64,000 nt of DNA from Sycobia sp. Sy_11 (GCA_018907035.1 JACCIC010000062.1:422001-486000), one strand, 5' to 3'; positions 1 through 10,912 are shown, counted from the stretch's first letter. Made by a program: numbers and translations. Notes: a model not told the origin generated them from the sequence alone.

Positions 1-404
1 TATAATATGAAATCTTTTTGTAGATAAATTACAATTTTAATTGTTTTTGCTTAAAAATCATTTTGAACTAATATAGACGTTTGGATATATGTTATTGTTT
101 TATATAAAAGTTTTCCTATTTGAACTCAACTGAATACAGGCTTACAAATATTTGTGAATTTTCAATATTAAATTTCTGATTAAAGTATTATATATTTTCT
201 CGTTGTTATGTCTTCTTAATGGTATACAAAAATAAAATCATAATTTATAATAGCTTTTTTAAATAAATGCTTAGGTATCGAAATTTGGTACATAGTGACG
301 CAATCACATAATAACGAACATAGTTCGACCGAAAGTCACCTCGATAAAAATAAGGTCCCACCAATCCAGAACACGGCTACAATCCATTGCGTTTTTCTTT
401 TCAG
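1..404 (+). other. lola: Intron sequence upstream of the first finger exon
   Basis: AT-rich non-coding sequence. It becomes less AT-rich from about 290 and ends in a good acceptor: a pyrimidine run (tttttcttttc) followed by AG at 403-404. No open frame of note. If the gene assignment is right, the shared BTB exons and their donor lie to the left, outside the window. Confidence 0.6.
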
Positions 405-820
405 ATTACGACGGACGTCCTAGATCCTACCTGGAGCAGCGACTGCCGGCGCCACCGCCCCTGCCCTCGCCCTTGCAATCCGCCTCAGAAGAGGAGAGCA
501 TCGCCGCACAAATGCGGAAAGTGATCACAGCCAGCGGTACAAATTTCAAGTGCACAAAGTGCGGCCGGCTCTACCAGCGATTTCACTCCTTGACCCGGCA
601 CCTGAAGGTCGAGTGCGGCAAACAGCCCCAGTACCAGTGCCCGGTCTGTCACGCCTGGTTCAAGTACCGGCACAATCTCAGAGCCCACGTGAACCATCGC
701 CACGGAAACAGCGATCAGGCCAAGTTCCCGTGTGGCCTGTGCTCTAAAAAGTTCTTCAGGCGCGACAGACTCATTCTTCATTTGCGAAAGAACCACAATG
801 CCGAGCTGCCCTGTCAGTAG
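405..820 (+). CDS. lola: lola alternative 3' exon 1, three zinc fingers
   Basis: This terminal coding exon encodes a DNA-binding tail that would be joined to a BTB N-terminal half to make one isoform of a nuclear transcription factor. It starts after the AG at 403-404; two bases complete a split codon and 137 residues follow to the TAG at 818-820. A Pro-rich linker (residues 1-25) opens with YDGRPRSYLEQ. Finger 1 is at 49-70 (C-x2-C-x12-H-x4-C, ending HLKVEC), finger 2 at 78-99 (CPVC...HVNHRH) and finger 3 at 109-130 (CGLC...HLRKNH). Fingers 1 and 2 have the usual lola arrangement; the third C2H2 finger is extra compared with the other exons here. The internal TTG and ATG codons are not starts, because the frame runs open back to the splice site. 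GC-rich exon in AT-rich surroundings. Family assignment is strong; the exact isoform name is unknown. Confidence 0.87.
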
Positions 821-1163
821 GGGCTCAAAATATATCGTTGAAAAATTGTTGTTGTTAGGATCTGTTAGAGAAAGCCAGCCTCTAGAGGGGCTGTATATAT
901 TGAGGACCCTTATGAAAAGTGGCGCGATTCGGCCCCCGACGAAAACTAGCCTGGCGCAAGCGTCCAACGAAGTGTGGAGCCGTCGAGAATATACGAATGA
1001 AGAATAACGTGATTTGTTTGCCGGTGATTGTTGTACTCGAGTACTTCGAGTAGCTAAACTCTTGGACAGGCTGACGAAAAGAAACACTGTTTCGGTTTTT
1101 TATATGGAATGTGCCTAGTTGCACTGTATCAAAGATGATACTTTTCTTTCGCATTTACTCGAG
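821..1163 (+). other. lola: Probable 3' UTR of exon 1
   Basis: Moderately GC-rich sequence continues for about 340 bases after the stop, then composition drops abruptly to AT-rich at about 1160. This is the expected extent of an exonic 3' UTR. Minus-strand open frames here and across exon 1 are shadows of the coding strand. Confidence 0.5.
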
Positions 1164-1600
1164 TTAATAAATATTTGTATCGGTCTTACAGTCTTTTTAA
1201 TAAACTGCGTATGATTATAACTGTTCCGGTTTATAATCACGCCCGTAGAATCTGAAATTTAAAACCCAAGATACTAAAAATAAAAATTTTATTAAAAATA
1301 TTATTAAGAATTAACCTATCTATTAAGCTAACATAACCTATCACAGCCTCACTGACATTAGAATTACATTATTTTTAAAAGCTGTAAGATCGATGAAAAT
1401 GTTGTTAGTCCGAAATATAAAAATCAAATTTAATAATGTTAATACAGAGCAAACTGATTGCTCCCTTCACCTAACATTCTTTCTCCAGCCTCGAATGCTT
1501 CAAGCTGCTTATATGGGAAAAAGAATGCTGGATATAAGAGATAGTCAGTTTGTTCTTTAGTAACAAAATTAACTTAGATTTTAATATTTGGTTTTCCACA
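1164..1600. mobile_element. Degraded copy of the fold-back element family
   Basis: The first 43 bases (AATAAATATTTGTATCGGTCTTACAG...) match the terminal sequence of the clearer copies at 24.4 and 37.1 kb. Further in, 'cccgtagaatctgaaa' and 'gagcaaactgattgctcccttcacct' resemble interior pieces of those copies. The far end is not resolvable, so the right boundary is approximate. Confidence 0.45.
1166..1171 (+). terminator. AATAAA polyadenylation signal candidate for exon 1
   Basis: Canonical hexamer 346 nt after the stop, at the point where GC content falls. It lies inside the end of a fold-back repeat (see 1164-1600), so a mobile element may supply the signal. Position only; no transcript evidence. 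Confidence 0.4.
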
Positions 1601-3344
1601 TTATAGTCTTGGACAAATACTGATACTTTTCTTTTTAAAATTTTCAATCATGCTACTATTCGTTCAGGACATCTACATGCACACGCGCACGCGTACCTGT
1701 TTTAAAATTTATAATTTAGGTTTAAAAATAAGAAAAAAAATAAAAAAAGGATCCCTTTCGAGGGCTTTAATAAATTGTAATATCTACCCGTTGAAAAGTT
1801 TCGATAGCCATTATTTACTATCCTTTTTAGGCTTTAATGAATATAATAAAAAATATAATAGAATATTCTTCGATTTCAAAATAAGAATTAATAATAATAA
1901 ATAATTTTAAATATAAATAGCTCATTATAAAAATTGTTTTGCAAACTGTTGAAGACTTAGTTTTAATATAAACTAAGAACTGTCCCTACTATTATTAATA
2001 AATTAAATAAAATTACGTAGGAGGAGAAATAACTAAAATAGAGTATGTGTCTAAAGTTGTATGCAAAATTAGTTGTTTAAACTGTTCTGGGACATATATT
2101 AGTGAAACAAAGCGAATTATGAAAATTAGAAATAAGAACACAAGAAAATATATAATAATAATTCGATGGTCCAATCCCATTCTGCTTATTATTATTATTT
2201 TATGTAAACTTCTAGATAGATATACATTTATTATAAAAGGTGTATCTTTGAAATGTTATATATACAGTTAAAAGTTAAAAGTTTAGACTATACATGTGAC
2301 TATATATTTAACTATACATTTAACAGATATATTAATCAGTTCAATAATATCTATGTAGAAAATAGTCTATGTGTAAATCTATATTAATTAAAAGTACATA
2401 CTGTAATTGAAACAAATAAAATGGTCTGCGAATATATATATACATAGTTTGCGATTTGTTGGTAAAGTTATTTTTTATTTCGCCATCATATTTTGTTGTC
2501 GAATTTGAAAAAAAATAGCCTATGTCATTTTTTGTTTAATCTGTAGAAGCAAATGCGCGTTTTGTCTTCATAAATTAGGATTATGATATGATCTGATAAA
2601 TGCAGAAGGGCACACAAATGTTTAATTTGTAACATAAGTGTTTTATGCAGACACTGAATGAGTATAAGGTGAAATTATAATATTTGTGAACGTATAATAT
2701 TTGTTAAATCTTTGTTAGTTATACGTGCGAATTTCATACTGCTATAGGTCTCTTGCAGCTCCTTTTAAAATCACTTCATTCGGTATTTCTATTTAAAATG
2801 ATATATTATTATTAATTCTTATGTTAAAAATTGATGTAAATTCTTTTATTTATCTTATTATTTTCATTAAATTCTGAAAAAGATAGCAGATTATTACTTT
2901 CGAAACGTTGCAACGGATATATATTGCAATTTATTATTGCCCTTCAAAAGGATCCTTTTCCTATTTTTAATAATTTTAAGATGAAGATTGATAACGATAA
3001 CGATGAATTATAATTTATATTTATTTATGAATTGTTAGGATATTTATTGTCGTTTGAAGCTATATAATATTATATTGTTTATAACATGCCGCGTGCTACT
3101 TACATTCATAAATTTTTAATTAATATACGAGGCACACGCACAAATACAGCTCATCTAAGGTTTTAGAAATTTCATGCATCTCTTGTATGAATTATTTTTT
3201 TGTATAGGAACGAGAATAGAGCGATCAATTATTGATATGTTAATTAGGTGTATAGAAATTCGTTTTGTTATAGTTATATTTGCACGTAAATTTTTTGTTG
3301 TTGATTTGGTACATTTAAGATTTTTTGTACAGAACTTACAAATA
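1601..3344. other. Intron with a Penelope-like relic, no exon seen
   Basis: Very AT-rich. Apart from the GIY-YIG relic at 2047-2150, I see only short chance open frames. Confidence 0.5.
2047..2150 (+). pseudogene. Relic of Penelope-like element GIY-YIG endonuclease domain
   Basis: The frame reads SKVVCKISCLNCSGTYISET followed by a KR..KIR stretch. This matches the start of the GIY-YIG domain of Penelope-like retroelements, which typically reads V-V-Y-K-I-x-C-x2-C, then Y-I-G-x-T, then R...R...H. Here the Y of the first motif is C and the G of YIG is S; the open frame soon runs into unrelated AT-rich sequence. No reverse transcriptase is recognisable nearby. Interpreted as a short dead fragment of a retroelement in the intron. 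The assignment is from motif recall, not a search. Confidence 0.5.
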
Positions 3345-3381
3345 CTCTCTCTCTCTCTCTCTCAGTCTCTCTCTCTCTGTC

Positions 3382-3468
<87 letters not shown>

Positions 3469-3498
3469 TCTTCTCTCTGTGTCCGTGTGTGCGCGCGC

Positions 3499-3529
<31 letters not shown>

Positions 3530-3534
3530 TGTGT
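3345..3534. repeat. Compound microsatellite (CT)n then (GC)n/(GT)n
   Basis: About 135 bases of imperfect CT repeat run straight into CG and then TG repeat. Open frames through it (poly Ser-Leu) are artefacts. Confidence 0.95.
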
Positions 3535-3690
3535 TCGAGTGATTATATTTAGGTAAAAATAAATGTTTCGCTTTTCCTTTTATTTTCTACGCTGACGATT
3601 GTAATAATTCTCATTTTATTTATTTTATGGAATAGTATTACTGGTATTAAATTCATTATAGTAAGTAATAAGTTATATTATCTTTCTAAG

Positions 3691-3696
<6 letters not shown>

Positions 3697-3748
<52 letters not shown>
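3697..3748. repeat. (TA)n microsatellite
   Basis: About 26 uninterrupted TA units in the intron before exon 2. Confidence 0.95.
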
Positions 3749-3750
<2 letters not shown>

Positions 3751-3967
3751 CTATATTTATGCAGAAAATAAACGACATATGCTAACAATATATACATTAC
3801 TAGGGTATTTTACATTACCACTTTCAGTTCTCCTCCGCCAATGATTAACAAATATTATAATTCTTGGTTAATACGTTATAAGAGCACTCGTGCATTTGTA
3901 ACATCGACAATAATTTCAATCTCTAATGGATGATTATTTTTTCTTTTTTTTTTTCATTGCATTGCAG

Positions 3968-4203
3968 AGAATCAGCTTTTCGCACTCGAAGAGGCGAGCA
4001 GCGGCCCACTGGGCTCGACCCAGATCAATCTCTACTGCTCGCACTGCTCTAAGAGGTACAGCTCCCTGGGATCCCTCAAATTTCACCAAAAGTACGAGTG
4101 CGGAGTCGAGCCCAGCTTCAGCTGCCCGTTCTGCAGCTACAAAACGAGGAGGAAATACGTTCTGTCGCAGCACATTATGCGCCACACCGAGCAAAATCTG
4201 TAG
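3968..4203 (+). CDS. lola: lola alternative 3' exon 2, two zinc fingers
   Basis: Acceptor 'ttttttttttcattgcattgcag' (AG at 3966-3967); two bases complete the split codon, as in the other exons. It encodes 77 residues to a TAG at 4201-4203. Residues 1-21 are a short linker starting NQLFALEEAS. Finger 1 is at 23-44 (CSHC...HQKYEC) with the family-typical final Cys, and finger 2 at 52-72 (CPFC...HIMRH, H-x3-H). After five more residues the exon meets a stop, but a donor (GTAGGT, GT at 4200-4201) overlaps it. Splicing there to 4849 removes the stop and adds a basic tail, so two C-termini are possible. Role as for the other exons: DNA-binding tail of a BTB/zinc-finger regulator. Confidence 0.87.
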
Positions 4204-4848
4204 GTGGCATTCGTTACTCGAAATTATGCAACCGACGACCCCATATGCACAGCTAGTTTGGCAGTAATTCTAACTCGTCTGAATTTTTATTGTCACTCCT
4301 TCCCATGTGCAAATAATTTTTTTGCCTCCAAGATTTGCAAAATAACTAAAATTTTCATAAATTTTTACTTGTGACGCTAGGAAAAAAATTTTAAAACTTT
4401 AAAACTTTTAATAAATTCTGTTAAATTCTGAGAAAAAAGTTCCTAGAACTGTCAAGAGTAAATACAAGTAACTGGATCAAATTTGCTAATACTGTCTTAT
4501 CAGCTCCACTTTAAAACGTTTAATCTGGCTGCTTTGAACAAAGCTAGAATTCAATTAAAATTTGGCGAATAACTTCTAAGTAAGTTTTCTATTCTCTCAA
4601 TTTCAATCTTATAATCTATTGGATATGAGCTCCAATTAAAAGTTTGTTAATCCAGATTTTCAATTACAATCATATTATTTTACATCAAAATCGTATTCTT
4701 TTAAACTACGATTTTATCATTTTATTGCACACAATTTAGAGTAAGAATCGCATTACTTTTAAATACGAGTTGAAATTACGATATTAGCAGCTGTTGATAT
4801 GGTTAGTATAATTAATTTATATCTTATTAATGGATTATATTTTTACAG
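4204..4848 (+). other. lola: Intron or 3' UTR between exon 2 and its tail exon
   Basis: AT-rich. An AATAAA at 4410-4415 could end the unspliced form about 210 nt after its stop. The far end has a T-rich acceptor (ttatatttttacag) at 4847-4848. If spliced, the intron is about 650 nt in phase 2. Confidence 0.45.
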
Positions 4849-4918
4849 AAGCGGCCCTCTCCCCGAACCGAGAAGAGGCAGGGGACGAGGTAGAGGGAGG
4901 CCAATGATGTTTAGTTAA
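4849..4918 (+). CDS. lola: Small terminal exon adding an AT-hook-like tail to exon 2
   Basis: With the exon 2 donor at 4199|4200, the codon CT|A (Leu) is restored. The frame then gives 22 residues to a TAA at 4916-4918: SGPLPEP, then RRGRGRGRGRP, then MMFS. The RGRP core flanked by Arg-Gly is the hallmark of an AT-hook, a minor-groove DNA-binding tail. This 70-base stretch is GC-rich in AT-rich intron, which supports coding. An AATAAA lies at 5091-5096. The other two frames give no such motif. Inferred from sequence only; RNA reads across the junction would decide. Confidence 0.62.
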
Positions 4919-6390
4919 ATTGCTAATAGCTTATTTATAATCCTGACTATAAATTTTAATACAGGATACAGTTGGTTATTATAAAGAAATATCAGATAAA
5001 GCAACTCTTAGCTAATATTTCTCTTACCGAACATAATGTAATTGGAAAATTGAGTATATTAAAATCATATAGAATATACAGGTGAGTTTAAATAAATTAT
5101 GATTTAACTAATCGATCAAGAATGTTCGGTAATTTTAATTTTGTTTTAGGCATATCAACATACATTTGTTCTGAACTTTTATGTTATAATACATTTCTGG
5201 TCTCGTACATACTATATATGTGAAAAATTATTTATTTCAAATGTCCAATTTTCTATACATGAAAGGAGATACGCAGAAAAAAGTATTAAAGCCTTCAAAC
5301 TAAAGACTTGAGAAATATATTTGATTTATGTAAATATATAGAAGAGAGAAGAAATTTTATGATTTATTAAAAAATCTTTACAATATTTATATGGACATTA
5401 TTATAAATTAAATTATAGCATGCGTAAATTATATACAGAAATAATACTGTTTCTTATTATGGGTTTTACATATGTATAAAATGCAGACGCTTTGCTTAGG
5501 TAATTAAATTTACTTCTTATTACGTGATTGCTTGCTAATCAACTTAGAATATAAAACTCATTCAGCTTTATAACATATAAATAGAATAATTCTTTATAAA
5601 ACTTGACAATATAAATTTTTGTATAGATACCGTTTTCCTTACGTGGGAATAGGTCCAATTACACTTCATGTAGTATAAATAACTGCCAAGAAGTAACTGT
5701 ACATAAAAAAACCTCATAAAGAAAGGCCATAAATATAAAGGAAAATTTTATTATAATTCGATAAATTAGAATATTTATTTGGAGGGAGATAGATAGAAAG
5801 AAAGGCATATACACGTTTTATACTATGTCTATATTAACATCTTATGCATATGGATTTTAGCTTATTAAAACCTTGTGTAAATATGTGCTCCTTATTCTAC
5901 AAAAATAATAACCTTATTTGATTGTGTCGTGATATAATTTGTATCGCTTTACTTCAGTCAATCTTGTTATTTGAATTCATACTGTTATATTCTATGATTA
6001 TTGCAATAATATAGAGTGTACAAGAGTTAAATAAATCGAATTCGATTGTTTTTACAATAATTACTTAAGATTGATGATTTCTTATGTAAATAAACAAGGT
6101 GTAATGGTTATTTTAAGTGGTACATTAATTTGAAATTCCAATGCTATTCCCTGCTAATGATAATGTTGAGCTTTATTTTTATTTATTTACAATCAGTGAA
6201 AAGCTAAAAGTATTTAAAATAAAATAGTAATGATGTTTAACAGGACAGAATGTAGAATGTTGTACAAAATACCATTAAATCTGTAGCAAAGTTAATAATA
6301 ATGTTAATTTTTTCCATGTCGAAATAATAATCAAATAATTTCCGGTAAATTTATGCTTTGGAGAATAAATTTTAGCACGAATTAATTATA
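4919..6390. other. Intron, AT-rich, nothing recognised
   Basis: About 1.5 kb of AT-rich sequence without credible open frames or recognisable repeats. Confidence 0.5.
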
Positions 6391-6427
6391 GCGCAGTTGG
6401 GGGAAAAGAGTTACCTTTCCACTGCGC
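6391..6427 (+). other. GC-rich hairpin
   Basis: GCGCAGT pairs perfectly with ACTGCGC, and inside it GGAAA pairs with TTTCC around a 9-nt loop, with a 4-nt bulge on the 5' side. It marks the start of a GC-elevated block (6390-6680) directly before exon 3. Function unknown. Confidence 0.5.
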
Positions 6428-6509
6428 CTTCTCTTAGTCAGATCGAGTCTTGGTACTGGCACCCACGAGAGATCCGCTGTCTAACGCAGCTTGGTAAATA
6501 AAGCGAGCC

Positions 6510-6545
6510 TATAAAAAGTAAGGTGCATTAAGCAAGAGTCACTGC
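6510..6545 (+). promoter_or_regulatory. Candidate internal promoter: TATA box plus initiator
   Basis: TATAAAA begins at 6510, and the A of an initiator-like TCACT falls at 6541, 31 nt downstream, the usual spacing. The pair lies in a GC-elevated block about 145 nt before the exon 3 acceptor. Fly lola 3' exons can be transcribed separately and trans-spliced to the common part, so an internal promoter here is plausible. Two motifs at the right distance can occur by chance; no other promoter evidence is visible. Confidence 0.35.
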
Positions 6546-6684
6546 ATTCGAAACGCAGGAAACCGAAAAGAGTTAAATGTAAAAAAAAGTAAGCGAGAGA
6601 CTCCCGTCCAAAGCAACTCGCTATCGCCTAGCGACGACGTTCAGCGCAGCGAGAACCCCACTAAATCGGCGTTTCTTCTTTCAG

Positions 6685-6995
6685 ACGGCACGTCGGCGAC
6701 GGCGGAAGAGGTGAGCAGTCAGGTCCCGACGACCCGCGTCAGCCACCCGCGCCGCGCCTCCGGCCTGCACTACGATTGCCCGCGCTGCGGCCGTTCATAC
6801 GCCCGCAAGGACTCGCTGCAGCGCCACGCCAACTGGGAGTGCGGCAAGGAACCGCGGTTCCAGTGTCTCTTCTGCCCCCAGCGCTGCAAGCGCAAGGCCT
6901 ACTGGATCCGGCACATCAGACGCCAGCACCACGAAAAGTTCGAGGGGATGGAGGAGTTCCTTTACAACTATCAGCCCCGCGCCGTCTTCGATTGA
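6685..6995 (+). CDS. lola: lola alternative 3' exon 3, two zinc fingers
   Basis: Acceptor 'gtttcttctttcag' (AG at 6683-6684), two-base entry, 102 residues, stop at 6993-6995. The linker GTSATAEEVSSQVP... runs to about residue 30. Finger 1 is at 31-52 (CPRC...HANWEC) and finger 2 at 60-81 (CLFC...HIRRQH). The tail carries Tyr/Phe-rich EEFLYNYQ and ends AVFD. GC-rich. The GTG codon inside the linker is not a start, because the frame is open back to the acceptor. The candidate internal promoter lies just upstream. Role: isoform-specific DNA recognition. Confidence 0.88.
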
Positions 6996-8041
6996 AGATC
7001 GATCTTTGCTTATTATTATTATTATCATTATCATTATTAAGATTTTTCCCCTGTTTCCCGTTTAGTCGAACGTTATTTTTTATGTATTGTAATACGCGAC
7101 GTTTTGAGGCGATTACTTCAAAGCCGGCCAAGCGAAACGGACGAGTTTTATTTGTTTTGTATAATCCTTGGAATATTGACTTTAATTAATTTTGTGACTC
7201 GTACGCTTGAGAATCGCGAAATATTTTCCTTTTGTATTTGAAGTTAATACAAGAGAGTAATTGAGATTACTCCGTACATAAGTATTTTTGTAGTATATAT
7301 ATATTGATTGATTCATTCATTCATTCATTCATTCGTCATTTATTAATTAATTCATTCATTCATTCATTCGTCATTCGTTTAAGTTGAATAATGTGAATTG
7401 TGCCCTTTACTTTTGGGCTGCTTCATTGAAGTGCCTTAAAATTTAACATGTGTAAAAATTATAATGAACAAATTATGTTTTGTATAAATCATCTTGTTTT
7501 TCACCAAACAGCTGTACCGAATATTAAAATATTCTTTACACGTCGAATACTTTAGCGTTGTGTTAACTATTTATTATAGGCATGACCTTCGTTGATCTTA
7601 AAAAGACTGTTAAATTAACCCAGCCAAATGCACCGTAGGATGTTAGTTAGCTTAACATCAGATTTATATATTTTTTGATAATAATCAATGATTTCTTTTT
7701 CAGTATCTTTACTTGCTATGTATAAATAGTCTCTCTGTTGAGACATTAAGTTATCGTTAGTCTACTTTCAACATTTCTATATTCTTTAGTGCTATTATTA
7801 CTTGATGCATCTTGCCTTTACTTTATAATCTATTTCTATTGCACATTATTTCTCAATATCAAAATCTACTTCCTGAGTTAAATCAAGAGTTTACTTCCTT
7901 GTAATATTCAAAAATCTGTATGTTTTGTCAAAGAATTAGAAAAACAAAATGTCCTGATCCAAAATCAAAATACTTCCTTTTAACCTTATTGAAAATCCAG
8001 ATATTGGGTAAACATAGGCATGCGCACTAACTATTGAAAAT

Positions 8042-8046
<5 letters not shown>
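6996..8046 (+). other. 3' UTR of exon 3, then intron
   Basis: Starts with (ATT)n and moderately mixed sequence to about 7200. An (ATTC)n-type repeat lies at about 7304-7378, followed by AT-rich intron. No clean exon seen. Confidence 0.45.

Positions 8047-8098
<52 letters not shown>
8047..8098. repeat. (TA)n microsatellite
   Basis: 26 uninterrupted AT units. Confidence 0.95.
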
Positions 8099-8100
<2 letters not shown>

Positions 8101-8515
8101 TTTCATTGCTTGCACTTAGAAAAGGAAGTGGATCGACGGAATTCTAGTTCGAATATCTATCGTGATTTTAATAGACAAAGTTTGATCGATCCAAGTCTGT
8201 TCCTTATCAAAGTGCCCTCATCGCCACTTTTTACACGTATAAAGGATCCTCATTTTTAGCTAGCTGCTTGGAACCTTCATATTTAAAGAACGAGATTAAT
8301 AAACAAAAAAGAATTTTTTTAAACAATTTCCTTGCGACACTTTCATAAAGAACTAAGTACGAATGTATAAAAGTGAAGGATCGTTCGGTGCAAGGTTCTA
8401 TGATATAAGTTCACATTGCTCGTTCCGACGTACGAGGACTTTTCTGCATGGTATTAGAAATTCTGCTCTCAGTAAAAGTAGTTAAAAACAAAAGCTTAAA
8501 TAATCACAACTTTGC

Positions 8516-8565
8516 ATACATACATACATAGTACATACATACATACAAATGTACATATATTCATA

Positions 8566-8612
<47 letters not shown>
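8516..8612. repeat. (ACAT)n followed by (AT)n microsatellite
   Basis: Imperfect ACAT repeats pass into a 40-plus-base AT run, about 250 nt before the exon 4 acceptor. Confidence 0.93.
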
Positions 8613-8617
<5 letters not shown>

Positions 8618-8856
8618 TAATTATTAAGCAGTCACATCTTCGATTCTGATATTGGAGCAATCCTAGAGACAGCTGTAATCGTCTTATAAATAAGCATCGC
8701 ACCAAGTAAGGAATAAAATAGAATTCGTACATGAATCAGTTCCCTATTTAGTATGTTAAGAATCGCGTAAATTTATAGAAAAAAAATGAAACATATTTCG
8801 GTAGGATGTATTGTAAAAAATTGTTGATAAATAAAGCCTGGAAACTGTTGTTCCAG

Positions 8857-9191
8857 CCGAGGACCTCAGTATCACGGGGCTCAAGTGGGCTGCGGCTTGG
8901 CAGAGATGGACGGTGCCCTCCATCATGTGGCGATCCGGCGGCAGCCTGGGCAAGGGCCTTACCTCAGGCAGTTCCGGGGGAACCAACTCTTCAGAGGGCT
9001 TCAATTGTCCGGCCTGCGGTCGAGTCTACAAGCTCAAGAGCAGTCTGAGGAATCACCAGAAGTGGGAGTGCGGCAAGGAGCCGCAGTTCCAGTGTCCTCA
9101 TTGCGTTTATCGAGCAAAGCAGAAGATGCACATAGCCCGCCACATGGAACGCATGCACAAAGAGAAAATTTATAAGCAGGAGCTCGTCTAG
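8857..9191 (+). CDS. lola: lola alternative 3' exon 4, two zinc fingers
   Basis: Acceptor 'gttgttccag' (AG at 8855-8856), the only nearby AG giving the common two-base phase. It encodes 110 residues and stops at 9189-9191. A Gly/Ser-rich linker begins EDLSITGLKW. Finger 1 is at 50-71 (CPAC...HQKWEC) and finger 2 at 79-100 (CPHC...HMERMH). The basic tail is KEKIYKQELV. Both fingers have complete zinc ligands. GC-rich exon. Isoform-specific DNA-binding tail of a BTB/zinc-finger factor. Confidence 0.88.
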
Positions 9192-9767
9192 GACGAGGCT
9201 CCGCTTCGCGTATGTGGAAAAGTGCGAAAGGAAGAGTGAAATGGAGAGTAAGAGTGTGTGAGAGAGAAAGAGAGCGAGGGATGTAAAAGCGTGAATAACT
9301 TCCGAGATTTTGGCCGCGAGTTTTTTGTCATTGTTATTGGCTCATTCGTGATTAACCTCTGAAAAACTCTTACAATTTTTAGGTAGTTATCTATTCATTG
9401 CAAGCACAGAAGCACCTAATCTGATTTATTGATTATTCTATAACTTGAAAATTTAATCCATACATACAATTATTTTGAATTACTTACAAATTCATGATAA
9501 ATGTAGAGTATTAAAGATATTGTTTAATTTTATCCCTGAATTGATCACGAATGGATCTGGTAAATGATAAAAAAAGAAAATCGAAGAAATTTACGAATGC
9601 TGTACATACACTCGCACCATATCAATTTTTTAAAATACTGCTGGTCTTCTTCGTTGGGGGTCAGGTATACAATTTAAAATTGATTTAGTTTTGCTTGGCT
9701 TCTGGATTTTTGTATTTATTATTTTTAGTATGTTTTAACTATAATAGTAGGATTTATTTTTACATTC

Positions 9768-9806
<39 letters not shown>

Positions 9807-10873
9807 GACATAGTTGTCTGATCATCGGGTGTACACTAATCCGATGATAAAAAATAGTAATTTTAAAACGAGAGAGAAAAGGCGTCGATCTGTCGCTCGG
9901 GGCAATCCTCGTCGCTGTCATTATCTCAGCGTTCTACATACCAGAATGATGATGAAGGAATCAATAATATAGGTAACCGGACTCGTACTATTAGTTATTA
10001 AGTTTAAAGACTCGCACTCGCCAACGTAAAGAGTAATGTAAGAGCCCTTTTTCAACCAGTCCAATTTCAAAAATTTGGAAATCCTCTATTACATAGGGAG
10101 AATAAAAGCCGGGTACCAAGACAGAGAGTGGAGGTGAAAAGCGATTTTTTTAAATTTTCAACAGAGGTTTAAACCTGAGGTTTATTGTGGACTTGCAGTG
10201 ACTTCGTGCAATCGTTTCATCTACATTCTTTGTAGGATGAATGAGAACAAGAGAGCTAGTGAAAGCCACTGTGATAGAACGCGCTGGATTACGCGTGACA
10301 TAAGAAAATTTCCGTAATATAAGTGAAGTCAGGTGTATGGTATGCGCGTATATTTGTTAAAAAAGTTTTAGGCAACGAGTTAGAATTGATTTATCAATCT
10401 TTGGAACCGTTGTTACCTCTGAAAAGGCATTTAATTTTTTGGCGTAACCATTTTTTTATGTACGAAAAATGTTAAAAGTCACTGTATAGTCCACAAAACA
10501 GTAAGATATCAGTTCTGTTTCATATTAAGGTTCGATGTTTAGGTTCAAAATCACATCGACCAACATTTTGACTTCTCATCAAGCGCATAGAATTTTAAAA
10601 GGAAATCGTTTATATGCTGTACAATAAATAGAATAACCGAAAGTATCGAAGCGCCCCGAGCCAGATAAAGACCCGTCCGGCGTCAAGATACAACCCGGAG
10701 CAACTCTTCCATAGCAACCATTCTGGTCACACTGGTTCCATATTTTAATGAAAGCGAATTCAGTCGTGCGCGCGGTGGCTTTGCACTGGGGATTTGTAAT
10801 TGAAAAAACCTGCAATACATTGTCATTTAGATATTACACACAGAGGCGCGCGCGCGCGCACACACTCACACAC

Positions 10874-10912
<39 letters not shown>

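Noticed and set aside
485..1087. Long minus-strand open frame (200 residues) over exon 1 and its UTR
   Set aside because: Antisense shadow of a GC-rich finger exon. The + strand frame encodes three recognisable fingers with proper splice phase.
3174..3552. Poly Ser-Leu open frames at the (CT)n/(GT)n repeat
   Set aside because: Pure microsatellite translation without domain or splice support.
8679..8716. TATAAATA upstream of exon 4 as an internal promoter
   Set aside because: No initiator at the proper distance, and the region is AT-rich enough for chance TATA matches.
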